A DNA stretch of 43,855 nucleotides from Deltaproteobacteria bacterium (lineage in GTDB: Bacteria; Myxococcota_A; Polyangia; DRWM01; JAAZOP01). Shown in pieces: positions 33,364 to 40,658 of the stretch. The notes under the pieces are model-generated. The model had not been told where the DNA came from and did no database searches. It saw only the letters and a program-made list of their open reading frames with translations. The stretch lies in the NCBI GenBank assembly GCA_016218815.1, contig JACRCX010000148.1, positions 1 to 43,855 on the forward strand, given 5' to 3'. A program made the translations under genes and the position numbers. Numbering within the stretch: the stretch's first letter is position 1; the number at the start of each line of letters is the position of its first letter.

Positions 33364-34555
33364 CAGGACACGTTGCTCTGGCGCGTCGTGAACGACCGCC
33401 TCGCCGACTTCCGCCGACTCGTTCACGAGTCGTACGAGAAGCCGTTGCCCCGGTACGTGGAGAGCGTGTGGTCGGCGGCGCTTTCCGCCGCCGACTCCCG
33501 CAGGGTGGCGCGGGCTCCGCCCGCGCGCATCTTGGCTGTGGCCGGTCCGCTGCGCGGCCCCGGCCACCGGCGGGGCCGAGGAGTACCTCCGGTGTGGAGA
33601 CTACGGGCAGGGCTACACGCGCGTTTTCTGCAAGACGTGCGGCCATCTTCTCCTGGTCCCGTTCTCTTGCCTGCGAAGAGGAATCTGCCCCTCGTGCTCG
33701 GGAAGGCGGATGAGCGGCGTCGCCGCCAATCTTGTCGATCGGGTTCTTCCCGACGTGCCGTTGAGGCAGTGGGTCTTGACGTTTCCGTGGGAGTTGAGGC
33801 GCTTGGCCGCGTTCCGTGCCGACGTCGTTCGGGCCTTCACGCGCCGGTTCTCGGACGCGGTCTTCGGCCGCTTCCGCCGGCGGTTCCGGGGCGTCGGGCG
33901 CGGTGGCGGGGTGGTCTTCCAGCAACGGAGCGGCGGTTCGATCAACCTTCATGTCCACCTGCACGGCCTGTTCCTTGACGGTGTGTTCCGTCGCGGCGCT
34001 GGCGACGTCCTCTTGTTCCGTCGCGCGACGCCGCCCACGCGGGAGGAACTGGCCGAGGTGCTGCACGACCTCCGTGAGCGCTGCCTGCGATGGCTGCGGC
34101 GCGAGGGCCTCGTCGATCCCGAGGACGCCGGGGCGACCGGGGATTCGTCGGAGTGCGGTGCGCTCGAGGGTCTGGCCCAGGCCGCGATGCAGCGCGGTAC
34201 CGTGGAGTCCCTCCCGCTGCCGGGCGGCGCCGGACCGGCTGACGCGGACGACTTGGCGTTCGCGCCGCAGCCGGGCGGGCGATGGTCGGTCGAGCTGGAC
34301 GGCTGGAATCTCCACGCCGGCGTCTGCATCCCGGCCGGCGACTTCGAAGGAAGGGAACGGCTGGTCCGGTACGCCGCGAGGCCCTCCCTTGCGCTCGGTC
34401 GGCTGAGCGAGCTGCCGGACGGTCGGCTCGCGTACCGGGTGCGTTGGGCGCGTTCCGCGTCCGGACCGTACCGGATCATGGAGCCGTTGGACTTCCTGGC
34501 CCGTCTGGCGGCGATCGTGCCTCCGCCCCGCTATCCCCTGCTGACGTACCACGGC
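33364..34555 (+). mobile_element. Degraded IS91-type (HUH, Y2) transposase
   Basis: The start of the transposase lies in one frame near 33364-33462 (LWRVVNDRLADFRRLVHES, KPLPRYVE). It resumes in another frame at 33578 with EEYLRCGDYGQGYTRVFC, four zinc-type cysteines (CKTCG, CPSCSGRRM), VPLRQWVLTFPWELR, the HUH motif in NLHVHLHGLFLDGVF, and LARLAAIVPPPRYPLLTYHG. These are hallmarks of IS91/IS801-type rolling-circle transposases (Y2_Tnp). The N-terminal part is cut by a hairpin-rich insert of about 110 bases that shifts the frame. The normal C-terminus after 'TYHG' is replaced by foreign sequence, so it is not a functional full-length transposase. Confidence 0.85.
33471..33567. repeat. Triple-hairpin REP-like insert inside the transposase
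   Basis: Three hairpins follow each other. The first is GTCGGCGGCG (33471-33480) with CGCCGCCGAC (33486-33495), a perfect 10-bp stem. The second is GCGCGGGC (33508-33515) with GCCCGCGC (33519-33526), an 8-bp stem. The third is GTGGCCGG (33538-33545) with CCGGCCAC (33560-33567), enclosing a second CCGC/GCGG stem. Coding similarity to IS91 transposases stops just before this block and resumes in another frame just after it. Confidence 0.75.
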
Positions 34556-35026
34556 GAGGAGCTGGTGAGCGGGCCGGAGGCGTGGTTCGAGCGCATCTGC
34601 GGCTACGTCGGCGTGCCGTTCGAGCCGCAGGCGATCGAGTACGGCAAGGAGGGGGGCGAGGCGCCGCGCCCGCAGGGTTTGGGCGATCCGATCGGCGTCG
34701 GGCAGCACAAGCGGCCGTCGAAGGCATCGTTGGACAAGTGGCCCAAGGAGTTCGCGCAGGACCCGTCGAAACTGGAGCTGGTGCGCAAGATGGTGGAACG
34801 GATCGATCCCGAGGACCTGCGGACGTTCGGCTACGAGCCCGCGGACCTCTGGAAGCCGATGGAGTCGGTGAAGGCGGGCAAGCCGCCCAAGCCCCCGAAG
34901 CTGACCCGCTACCGCCTGGAGCGCAAGATGATCATCCACCTCCGCAACCACGCGCAGCAGGGCGGCCCCTTCCGCCGCCTGCTGGAGAAGGCCCGCCTGG
35001 CCTGCGACGTGCTGCTGAGGGAGTAG
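33710..35026 (+). CDS. Chimeric open frame: IS91-type transposase fused to a sulfotransferase C-terminus
   Basis: 438 residues, uninterrupted. Residues 1-~282 are the HUH/catalytic part of an IS91-type transposase (MSGVAANLVDRVLPDVPLRQ, HVHLHGLFLDGVF, ending in PPPRYPLLTYHG). Residues ~283-438 switch to what looks like the C-terminal part of a sulfotransferase: EELVSGPEAWFERICGYVGV, then GLGDPIGVGQHKRPS, DKWPKE and LRTFGYEPADLW. The P-loop-like PAPS site of sulfotransferases, normally N-terminal, is missing. The frame therefore probably arose when the rolling-circle element inserted into, or recombined with, a sulfotransferase gene. ATG 33710 is the first plain start in this frame but lies inside the transposase zinc domain. 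No function should be expected. Confidence 0.7.
   Translation: MSGVAANLVDRVLPDVPLRQWVLTFPWELRRLAAFRADVVRAFTRRFSDAVFGRFRRRFRGVGRGGGVVFQQRSGGSINLHVHLHGLFLDGVFRRGAGDVLLFRRATPPTREELAEVLHDLRERCLRWLRREGLVDPEDAGATGDSSECGALEGLAQAAMQRGTVESLPLPGGAGPADADDLAFAPQPGGRWSVELDGWNLHAGVCIPAGDFEGRERLVRYAARPSLALGRLSELPDGRLAYRVRWARSASGPYRIMEPLDFLARLAAIVPPPRYPLLTYHGEELVSGPEAWFERICGYVGVPFEPQAIEYGKEGGEAPRPQGLGDPIGVGQHKRPSKASLDKWPKEFAQDPSKLELVRKMVERIDPEDLRTFGYEPADLWKPMESVKAGKPPKPPKLTRYRLERKMIIHLRNHAQQGGPFRRLLEKARLACDVLLRE
34556..35026 (+). pseudogene. Remnant of a sulfotransferase gene (3' part only)
   Basis: About 156 codons encode the sulfotransferase-like C-terminal region (PEAWFERICGYVGVPFEPQA, LGDPIGVGQHKRPS). 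The 5' two thirds, with the cofactor-binding loop, is replaced by transposase sequence. The remaining codons are free of stops, so the event is probably recent. Confidence 0.7.
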
Positions 35027-35064
35027 GGACGCGCCCCGCCGATCAATCCAGGCGGCCGGCAACG

Positions 35065-35107
35065 GGCGACCGGCGATCATCAAGGTTGCTGATCACTTCC
35101 GGTCGCC
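35065..35107. repeat. Inverted repeat downstream of the chimeric frame
   Basis: GGCGACCGG (35065-35073) and CCGGTCGCC (35099-35107) are perfect 9-bp arms around a 25-base spacer that itself holds an inverted GATC pair. Confidence 0.6.
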
Positions 35108-35161
35108 AGTTTCCTGTGGCCTGTCGCCTGTTCGTCCAAGCCTGCCGGACGCAGGCGCTCA

Positions 35162-35187
35162 AAGCCGCCCGCTGAAGCGGGGGGCTT
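35162..35187. terminator. Strong hairpin between convergent genes, candidate bidirectional terminator or REP unit
   Basis: AAGCC-G-CCCGC, loop TGAA, then GCGGG-G-GGCTT: ten paired bases with one central mismatch. It lies between the chimeric frame (ends 35026) and the convergent lipoprotein gene (ends 35226). There is no U-run, so termination is only a suggestion. Confidence 0.4.
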
Positions 35188-35225
35188 GAACCCTCTCAGG
35201 TCGCGACCGTCATCGCCGGTGTCCG

Positions 35226-36710
35226 TCAGGGCCCTGGCACGAACCTGCGGAACATCGACGCGTAGGTGCTTGACGACCGATCCAGGATCCGAACCGCTAG
35301 CCCGTACCCTTCGTCGTCGGCCGCGATATCGACTGGGGCGCCCGGATCTGCTCCTTCCCACATGCTGAACACCAGCCCCGGAGCGCTGCGCGCGTTGCCG
35401 AATCGATCCGTGTTGAAGAGCAGGATGCCCTCGGTCTCGGAGGCGTGTTCCAGGCCGTAGAACACGACGGCAACGCCCGCAGGACCATACGTGACACGCA
35501 GCTCGTTACCCGTGCCCGCGACGACTTCCGGCAGGACGATCCGGGGCGGCATCGTCATCGTGCCATCAAACCCCAATCCGGCTGCCCAGATGTTGCCGAG
35601 CCTGGCGGGGGCAACCGGATACGCCCCCCAGAAGAACAGGAGTCCGTCCTCGGTGCGGGCAACGTGCTCCGTCTCCAGGCCTGTGCCCGGGGAAGCCAAC
35701 CCTGGACCCGACACGACGCCGGTCCACCCGACGACGTCGAGGTGTTCGTCCAATCCCACCACACGGAAACCGTCCGTAACGACGAAACCACCCGGGACGT
35801 CCAGAATCTGGCTAAAGAAGGTGCCGGAATCGACCGGGCGGAAGAGGTGGGTCGGTCCGGCGGCCGTCGCGTCGGGGTCAACGAGGTGCAGAAGCCAGCC
35901 GCCGCCGGCGTCGCTGGGCAAGCTGTAGCCGGCGACGAATCCGGTCGGACCGACGGCGACCGATTGCAGCGGCAGTCCGACAGGTTCGGCGGGCGCCCCT
36001 GCAACGTCGTGTGTGTCTTCCACCGGAACGAGGCTGTCGTCGAACTCGGCGGCCCGCAGGGCGCCAAGCATCTGCTTGCTGAACAGCACCAGCCGACCTT
36101 CCGAGGCGACCAGTTCCAGCGTGGGGAGCGAGAATGGCTCGGGCCGCTCCCAGGGATCGCCGACAGGGACGCCGGACCGGTCCAGGCGTTGGATCCGCGT
36201 CGCCAAGATCGGATGCCCGGCCGGGTACGCCAAGGCGAACCCGTCACCCGCCCGGCACAGAGAGAATCCGGCAAGGCCCGAACTCTCGGCAAACTCGCCG
36301 TCGGGGACTACCGAAACGGAAACCCCGGTGTCCTCGATCGGATGCACCGCCGGGTCCGGATCGGGGTACTCGAAACTGCCGGGGCCGGCACGGCACTCCC
36401 AATCGCACGCATCCCCGTTCATCCTGTTCCCGTCGTCGCACTCCTCGCCGGGGTCGATGACGCGGTCACCGCAGGTCGAGGGAAGCGGGATGACGTCGCG
36501 GACGTCCGCGGCCTCGGGGCCGATGCTGCCGTCCTCGACGCCGGAATCGCTGACGTCGAGGACCTCATGGACCTCGCCGTCCGACGTCTCGGCATCGGCG
36601 GGCAGGGCATCCGCATCTGGCTGATCGGACGTGGGCGCTCCGCTGCATCCGAACGTCACGATGGTCACGGCCTGCCCCCACCACTTCAGCCGGGACATTC
36701 CGGCCCTCAT
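35226..36710 (-). CDS. Lipoprotein with a DUF4215/myxococcal Cys-rich repeat
   Basis: 494 residues. The signal MSRLKWWGQAVTIVTFGC ends in a lipobox Cys at 22. An Asp/Glu-rich spacer follows, then CGDRVIDPGEECDDGN with two further cysteines, the DUF4215/myxococcal disulfide repeat (~80-110). The rest is a long beta-rich region with repeated strand patterns (e.g. LVASEGRLVLFSKQ, GGFVVTDGFRVVGLDEH), reminiscent of a propeller. It should be anchored outside the cell membrane; a surface or adhesive role is only a guess. ATG 36710 has GGAGGGG just upstream and overlaps the preceding gene as ATGA. Confidence 0.85.
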   Translation of the reverse strand: MRAGMSRLKWWGQAVTIVTFGCSGAPTSDQPDADALPADAETSDGEVHEVLDVSDSGVEDGSIGPEAADVRDVIPLPSTCGDRVIDPGEECDDGNRMNGDACDWECRAGPGSFEYPDPDPAVHPIEDTGVSVSVVPDGEFAESSGLAGFSLCRAGDGFALAYPAGHPILATRIQRLDRSGVPVGDPWERPEPFSLPTLELVASEGRLVLFSKQMLGALRAAEFDDSLVPVEDTHDVAGAPAEPVGLPLQSVAVGPTGFVAGYSLPSDAGGGWLLHLVDPDATAAGPTHLFRPVDSGTFFSQILDVPGGFVVTDGFRVVGLDEHLDVVGWTGVVSGPGLASPGTGLETEHVARTEDGLLFFWGAYPVAPARLGNIWAAGLGFDGTMTMPPRIVLPEVVAGTGNELRVTYGPAGVAVVFYGLEHASETEGILLFNTDRFGNARSAPGLVFSMWEGADPGAPVDIAADDEGYGLAVRILDRSSSTYASMFRRFVPGP

Positions 36711-38356
36711 GGCCCCTCCTCCGTCAGCGGCACCCAGTCTCCCGCCGGGCCCCCGAAGGCACCCATGTCGCCGCGCGTCCCGTCAACGTCCCGGAACGAG
36801 GCGGAAGGATCTGACGCGTCGCGGACCGGCGAATCCGCCCTGAGGCGGAAGTCGCAGGCCACCCGGTCCACGAACAGCGGGTCCATCGCGACATTTCCGA
36901 CCCCCACCTCGAAACCGATGAACGGCGGCTCTGGAACTTCGAAGGAGTCGCAGTACTCGACGACGGCGTCGCCAGGAAGTCCGGCCGAACTCGTCGTCCC
37001 GGCATCGCCCTCGCCCCCCCAGAAGATGTTCCCGGTCAGGACGACACGCGACACCCCGAGATGGGCTGATCGAGAGGACGAATTCCCTACGAACGTGTTG
37101 TTCAGCACGCGCACCTCCCCGTCGCCGGTCATCAACGCACCCGGACCGCTCTGGCCGTACTCGGCATCCGGCTCGGACACGTTGTCGATGAACAGGTTGT
37201 TGCGAATCGTACCGTAGGCCGGCCGGAGCTGCAGGGCGCCGGCCGGGTCACAGCATGAGGTGCCGCCGGTGGTGACGGACGCAGCCCGGTTGCGCAAGAA
37301 GACGTTGTTGACCACTTCGGCCGCCGGCCACCCGCCGTTCCCGACCACCGCTCCACCACTCGGCCCGCCGATGTTGTCGACGAACAGGTTGCCGGTCATG
37401 ACACCACCGAGGTTCCCGAATACGGCCGCGCCCGATTCCGACGCGCGGTTGGCGACGAAGCGACTCCCCTCGATGCGTACGTCGACGCTGATGACCTGAA
37501 GGGCCAGCCCTGCGCCGTGCGCTGCCTCGTTTCGCCGGAAAGCACTTCCGCGAACGACTACCGTGGCCGAGTCCGTCCGCCCTGCAAGAGCCGCACCGCC
37601 GCCTTCACCGACGGCCATGCAGTCCTCGAAGGCGCTGTCCGTCAATTCGACGTAGTCCGCCAGGACGAAAACCGCGCCACCGTCGCCGGACGACTCGCAT
37701 CCGTTCCAGGTCGTCCGTCGCAACTCGATCCGCGAGACCTCGGCATCGAGGCACCCGCCGCGCGATGCTTGCCCTCCGGCAAACGCCAAGCCCTCCAAAA
37801 CGAGGGACCCGCGGCCACGAACGGCCAATCCTGCCTCGCCGTCGACGGAGGCAAGACGTGGAGGGGCATCCGCACCGGGATCGGCCTCGATGACGAGGGC
37901 CTCACCCTCTTCCAGCGTCAAGTCCACGCGCGCCGAATACGCGTCCGGACCGCCCAGCAAGCGAACACGATCGCAATCGCCGCGCCCGTTCAGCGCCTCG
38001 CGCAAGCCGAAGAACGGCATCGCCTCGGTGCCGTCCCCAGGCGTGGGCCTGGGCGTTGTCGTCGCCCACACGGGACAACTCGGTCCAACGCTGTCGGGTC
38101 CGTCCGGAATGGGCGGCGTGTCCTCGACACCGTCGGCCACCGCGTCTGCGATCGACTCGTCGGATGACTCGTCCGATGAAACCACGGTCTCGGGCGGGTT
38201 GGCGTCGCCCAGCAGAGCGACGCCGCTGCGGCACGCCGGGGAATCGATCAGGATCGCAGCGAGTAGAAGCAGCCCGCCCCATCTCTCGACGGAAGGGACG
38301 TACCTCCGCCGTGGTTGCGTGGCGGTCACCGGCAGCACGGGGTACCTACCCACCAT
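36707..38356 (-). CDS. Secreted right-handed beta-helix protein with a choice-of-anchor Q type end
   Basis: 549 residues. A hydrophobic stretch (GGLLLLAAILI) leads to a possible lipobox (DSPAC), followed by a Ser/Asp/Glu-rich spacer. The body is a parallel beta-helix with repeated short coils (RIELRRTTWNGCESSGDGGA, VVVRGSAFRRNEAAHGAGLA, VVNNVFLRNRAA, VRVLNNTFVGNSS). It ends in DFRLRADSPVRDASDPSASF and GDMGAFGGP, the choice-of-anchor Q signature. Such proteins are surface-exposed and may bind polysaccharide. The start is uncertain: ATG 38356 puts ~25 residues before the signal, and GTG 38329 would give a more normal signal. Its start overlaps the upstream gene by about 11 bases. Confidence 0.85.
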   Translation of the reverse strand: MVGRYPVLPVTATQPRRRYVPSVERWGGLLLLAAILIDSPACRSGVALLGDANPPETVVSSDESSDESIADAVADGVEDTPPIPDGPDSVGPSCPVWATTTPRPTPGDGTEAMPFFGLREALNGRGDCDRVRLLGGPDAYSARVDLTLEEGEALVIEADPGADAPPRLASVDGEAGLAVRGRGSLVLEGLAFAGGQASRGGCLDAEVSRIELRRTTWNGCESSGDGGAVFVLADYVELTDSAFEDCMAVGEGGGAALAGRTDSATVVVRGSAFRRNEAAHGAGLALQVISVDVRIEGSRFVANRASESGAAVFGNLGGVMTGNLFVDNIGGPSGGAVVGNGGWPAAEVVNNVFLRNRAASVTTGGTSCCDPAGALQLRPAYGTIRNNLFIDNVSEPDAEYGQSGPGALMTGDGEVRVLNNTFVGNSSSRSAHLGVSRVVLTGNIFWGGEGDAGTTSSAGLPGDAVVEYCDSFEVPEPPFIGFEVGVGNVAMDPLFVDRVACDFRLRADSPVRDASDPSASFRDVDGTRGDMGAFGGPAGDWVPLTEEGP

Positions 38357-39224
38357 CGGGGCAGTATTCTACACCACCATCCGGGTCCGTGTCATACGGC
38401 GCCACTGCTTGGCTGCCGCCTTCGGGTCCATCGAAGCAACCGGGGCAATGCGATGGGTACTGGCATTCGTACGCATCGCCCTCCCATGTGTAAGGACCGC
38501 AGTAACAAGTGTCACCGTCGGTGGTGGGGGCTGGGTCGTCGCCGTACAGCGCGTCGCAGCCCTCGCCACCATCAAGGGTGTCGGTATTGGGTCCACCGTG
38601 GAGCGTGTCAGACCCGGAGAACGTCTTGATGGTGTCGTTCTCACTTCCTCCCCACATCTCCTCGATCCTCGGACTGCCGTACAGGGAGTCGGCACCGGCG
38701 CGGCCATCCGCCCGCCCGGCGTTGTGGTTCGCATCGGTGTACCGACAGTCCGAGTCGGAGGGCTCAACCGTGCCTTCCGTACCACAGAGATGGATGTTGT
38801 CCGTTCCTGCGTCCCCCCAGAACATGAAGGTGTCCGAGGAATCATCGAACAACGGGTGGATCGTCCATCCGCTGTCGCACGCCTCTCCTGACCCGCCGTT
38901 GTACTTGGCCAGCCGCATGATGTCGTTTCCGTCTCCGCCAAATACGCGGTAGTCCGCGCTGTCCGTGATGGCCATTTCGCGGTCCACCCAGGCGTTCGGC
39001 CATGTCGTGTTGAAGACGCACACCCCAACACCCTGCCAAGCGCCGCCGTACTTCAATTCGCCAAGGACGATCCGGTCGTTGCCGCTCGAGCAGTGGAACT
39101 CGCAGTAGGTGCCCGTGCAGTTTGCCTCGGTGGGTGTATCGCAACCCACCGCCTCCGCGTGCCGCGGCACCGACGCCACGAGGCATATGATGAGACCAGA
39201 CAACAGGATCCACAAACTGCGCAT
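38346..39224 (-). CDS. Secreted RTX-like calcium-binding repeat protein
   Basis: 292 residues. A Sec signal, MRSLWILLSGLIICLVASVP, is cleaved near AEA. The mature part has about ten cysteines and several glycine/aspartate nonapeptide-like repeats (FGGDGNDIM, DGRAGADSLYG, GGSENDTI, GGPNTDTLDGGEGCDALYGDD). These resemble hemolysin-type calcium-binding repeats. Typical RTX proteins leave by type I secretion without a Sec signal, so this is an atypical, short, Sec-exported, disulfide-bonded version. Its base composition is visibly less GC-rich than that of its neighbours. ATG 39224 is preferred over an upstream start because GGGAGAAG lies just before it. Confidence 0.83.
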   Translation of the reverse strand: MRSLWILLSGLIICLVASVPRHAEAVGCDTPTEANCTGTYCEFHCSSGNDRIVLGELKYGGAWQGVGVCVFNTTWPNAWVDREMAITDSADYRVFGGDGNDIMRLAKYNGGSGEACDSGWTIHPLFDDSSDTFMFWGDAGTDNIHLCGTEGTVEPSDSDCRYTDANHNAGRADGRAGADSLYGSPRIEEMWGGSENDTIKTFSGSDTLHGGPNTDTLDGGEGCDALYGDDPAPTTDGDTCYCGPYTWEGDAYECQYPSHCPGCFDGPEGGSQAVAPYDTDPDGGVEYCPDGG

Positions 39225-39597
39225 CTTGCTTCTCCCTCCTCCCCCCAACCAAGTCCATGGACCGACGGGAAACGGGACCGCGTCCCTACTCCCCGCGTGA
39301 GCCGCACGGACGCCCCGGCCCTCCTTCCCGAACCCTCAGCTGCCCCTCACCACCCATGGGCATCCTGTTAGTCCCTGCGGCGGGCGAATCCTGACAGGGA
39401 ATCGATGCGGCTTCCTAACGCCGAGTTGGGCGGTGAGGTTCCTCCTCGACCTTGGCGGAAGTCCGAGGACCGGTAACGGCAGCGGCCGGGGGGGGGGGCG
39501 ACTCCCGGTCGTTGCGCAGGAACGGGGCGACGAACGGCCGGGCGAAGGGGCCGGGCACGGCCTCGGGAGAGAGGCAGGGCGGAGGGTCGGATTCGCA
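39225..39597. other. Leader region between the sigma factor gene and the secreted-protein operon
   Basis: About 370 bases without a credible gene. It contains the ECF-type promoter described separately (39415-39442) and, downstream of it, a ~190-base leader with no clear hairpin terminator. A ten-G run lies at about 39490-39500. Confidence 0.5.
39415..39442 (-). promoter_or_regulatory. ECF-sigma-type promoter reading into the secreted-protein operon
   Basis: On the minus strand GGAACC (39442-39437), 16 bases, then CGTTAG (39420-39415). This GGAAC/CGTT pattern at 16-17 bases spacing is the common ECF promoter layout. It lies downstream of the sigma gene stop (39598) and points at the RTX-like gene (start 39224). 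Confidence 0.55.
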
Positions 39598-40326
39598 CTA
39601 GGCGAAGGTCGCACGCACGCTCTCGAACGGGCATCCCGGCGCGAGGAAGGCGGGCCGACGAGCACCACGCAGGGACCCCAGCTCACGAGCCTTGTCGTGC
39701 AGCATCATCCGCCCGCGGCACACGTCCTGCCACACCAGGTCCCTCGTCAAGCCGAGCTTCGTCGCCACGTCCGCCACCGCGAAACCCCAGAACGTCACGG
39801 CGAGCAAGCACACCGTCTGGCGAGGGTGGTCACAGGACAAGAGTTGAATGCAGGTCGAGAGCGTGCAGTACCCTGCGATCCGATCCAGTTTCTCGGAGCT
39901 CGATGGCCGGTCGTCGACCAGCGCCGCCACGAAGTCCTCGGCGTCCGAGTCCGAGACCTCCACACGACCCCTGCCCGACACCCAGTCGGCTATCGTGTTG
40001 CGAACGATCCGGAAGACCCACGTGTCGAACGCGCAGTCCGCGCGAAAACTCGCAAGGCCGAGCATCGCGTCCGTCGCGATGTCGTGCACCAGGTCTTCAG
40101 GCACGGCGCTCCGTACGCCGCAACGCCGGAGCATGCGAGGAACGACCTCGCGCAGCCAGGCGTAGACCTCGACGCAAGCCGCACCATCGCTCCCCGCCGC
40201 GGCACGCAGCACCTGGGCGGCCGGCGTCGGACGCACGCTTGGAGCGCGAGCGACGGCGCTGCCCCCACCGGGGACTCCTGCCGTTTGCATCAACGCGCGA
40301 GGCTCCCCCGGTTCGCGGCACGCCAT
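39598..40326 (-). CDS. ECF-type RNA polymerase sigma factor
   Basis: 242 residues. Region 2 is visible as DLVHDIATDAMLGLASFRAD followed by FDTWVFRIVRNTIADWVSGRGR. Region 4 shows as TFWGFAVADVATKLGLTRDL plus VCRGRMMLHDKARELGSL. An unusually long, low-complexity N-terminus (~45 residues) precedes region 2. No anti-sigma gene is adjacent; instead three secreted proteins follow on the same strand behind an ECF-type promoter, so it probably controls them. The start is uncertain (ATG 40326 or ATG 40290, MQTAG). Confidence 0.85.
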   Translation of the reverse strand: MACREPGEPRALMQTAGVPGGGSAVARAPSVRPTPAAQVLRAAAGSDGAACVEVYAWLREVVPRMLRRCGVRSAVPEDLVHDIATDAMLGLASFRADCAFDTWVFRIVRNTIADWVSGRGRVEVSDSDAEDFVAALVDDRPSSSEKLDRIAGYCTLSTCIQLLSCDHPRQTVCLLAVTFWGFAVADVATKLGLTRDLVWQDVCRGRMMLHDKARELGSLRGARRPAFLAPGCPFESVRATFA

Positions 40327-40346
40327 CTCTTCCGACTCCCGACGTC

Positions 40347-40376
40347 ATCTTGGTCGGGCAACTCATGCCGTGTCAA
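40347..40376 (-). promoter_or_regulatory. Candidate promoter of the sigma factor gene
   Basis: On the minus strand TTGACA (40376-40371), 18 bases, CAAGAT (40352-40347), ending 20 bases before ATG 40326. The -35 is perfect and the -10 weak. The rest of 40377-40514 holds nothing I recognise. Confidence 0.35.
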
Positions 40377-40514
40377 GCGGCGCCCCGACCGCGCCATCGT
40401 AATACCCCACGCCGCCAGGGTGCACCCCGAACGGCGTGACCGTCAAGTCCTGGATACCGCCCGTCCTCCGCGAGTCGGCCTTGCGCCGGTCTGCCCGGTG
40501 TCGTAGATCCCATC

Positions 40515-40610
40515 TTATCCCGCATTCCGGATTATTCCGCATCGGCGTAGCCAGGTGAGCGGCGCGGGGCGGCGGCGGCCGATCGGGCCCTGGCTGATTC
40601 GGGATAATCC
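40515..40610. repeat. Left-end repeats of the RIT element
   Basis: TTATCCCGCAT at 40515-40525 and TTATTCCGCAT at 40532-40542 are direct copies. GATTCGGGATAATCC at 40596-40610 holds an inverted copy. GGGATAATC (40601-40609) is the exact reverse complement of the right-end GATTATCCC. Confidence 0.75.
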
Positions 40611-40658
40611 TGGTCCGCTCTTCCTCGTCCGGGACCGTACCGGGCAAGGAGGAGAGGC

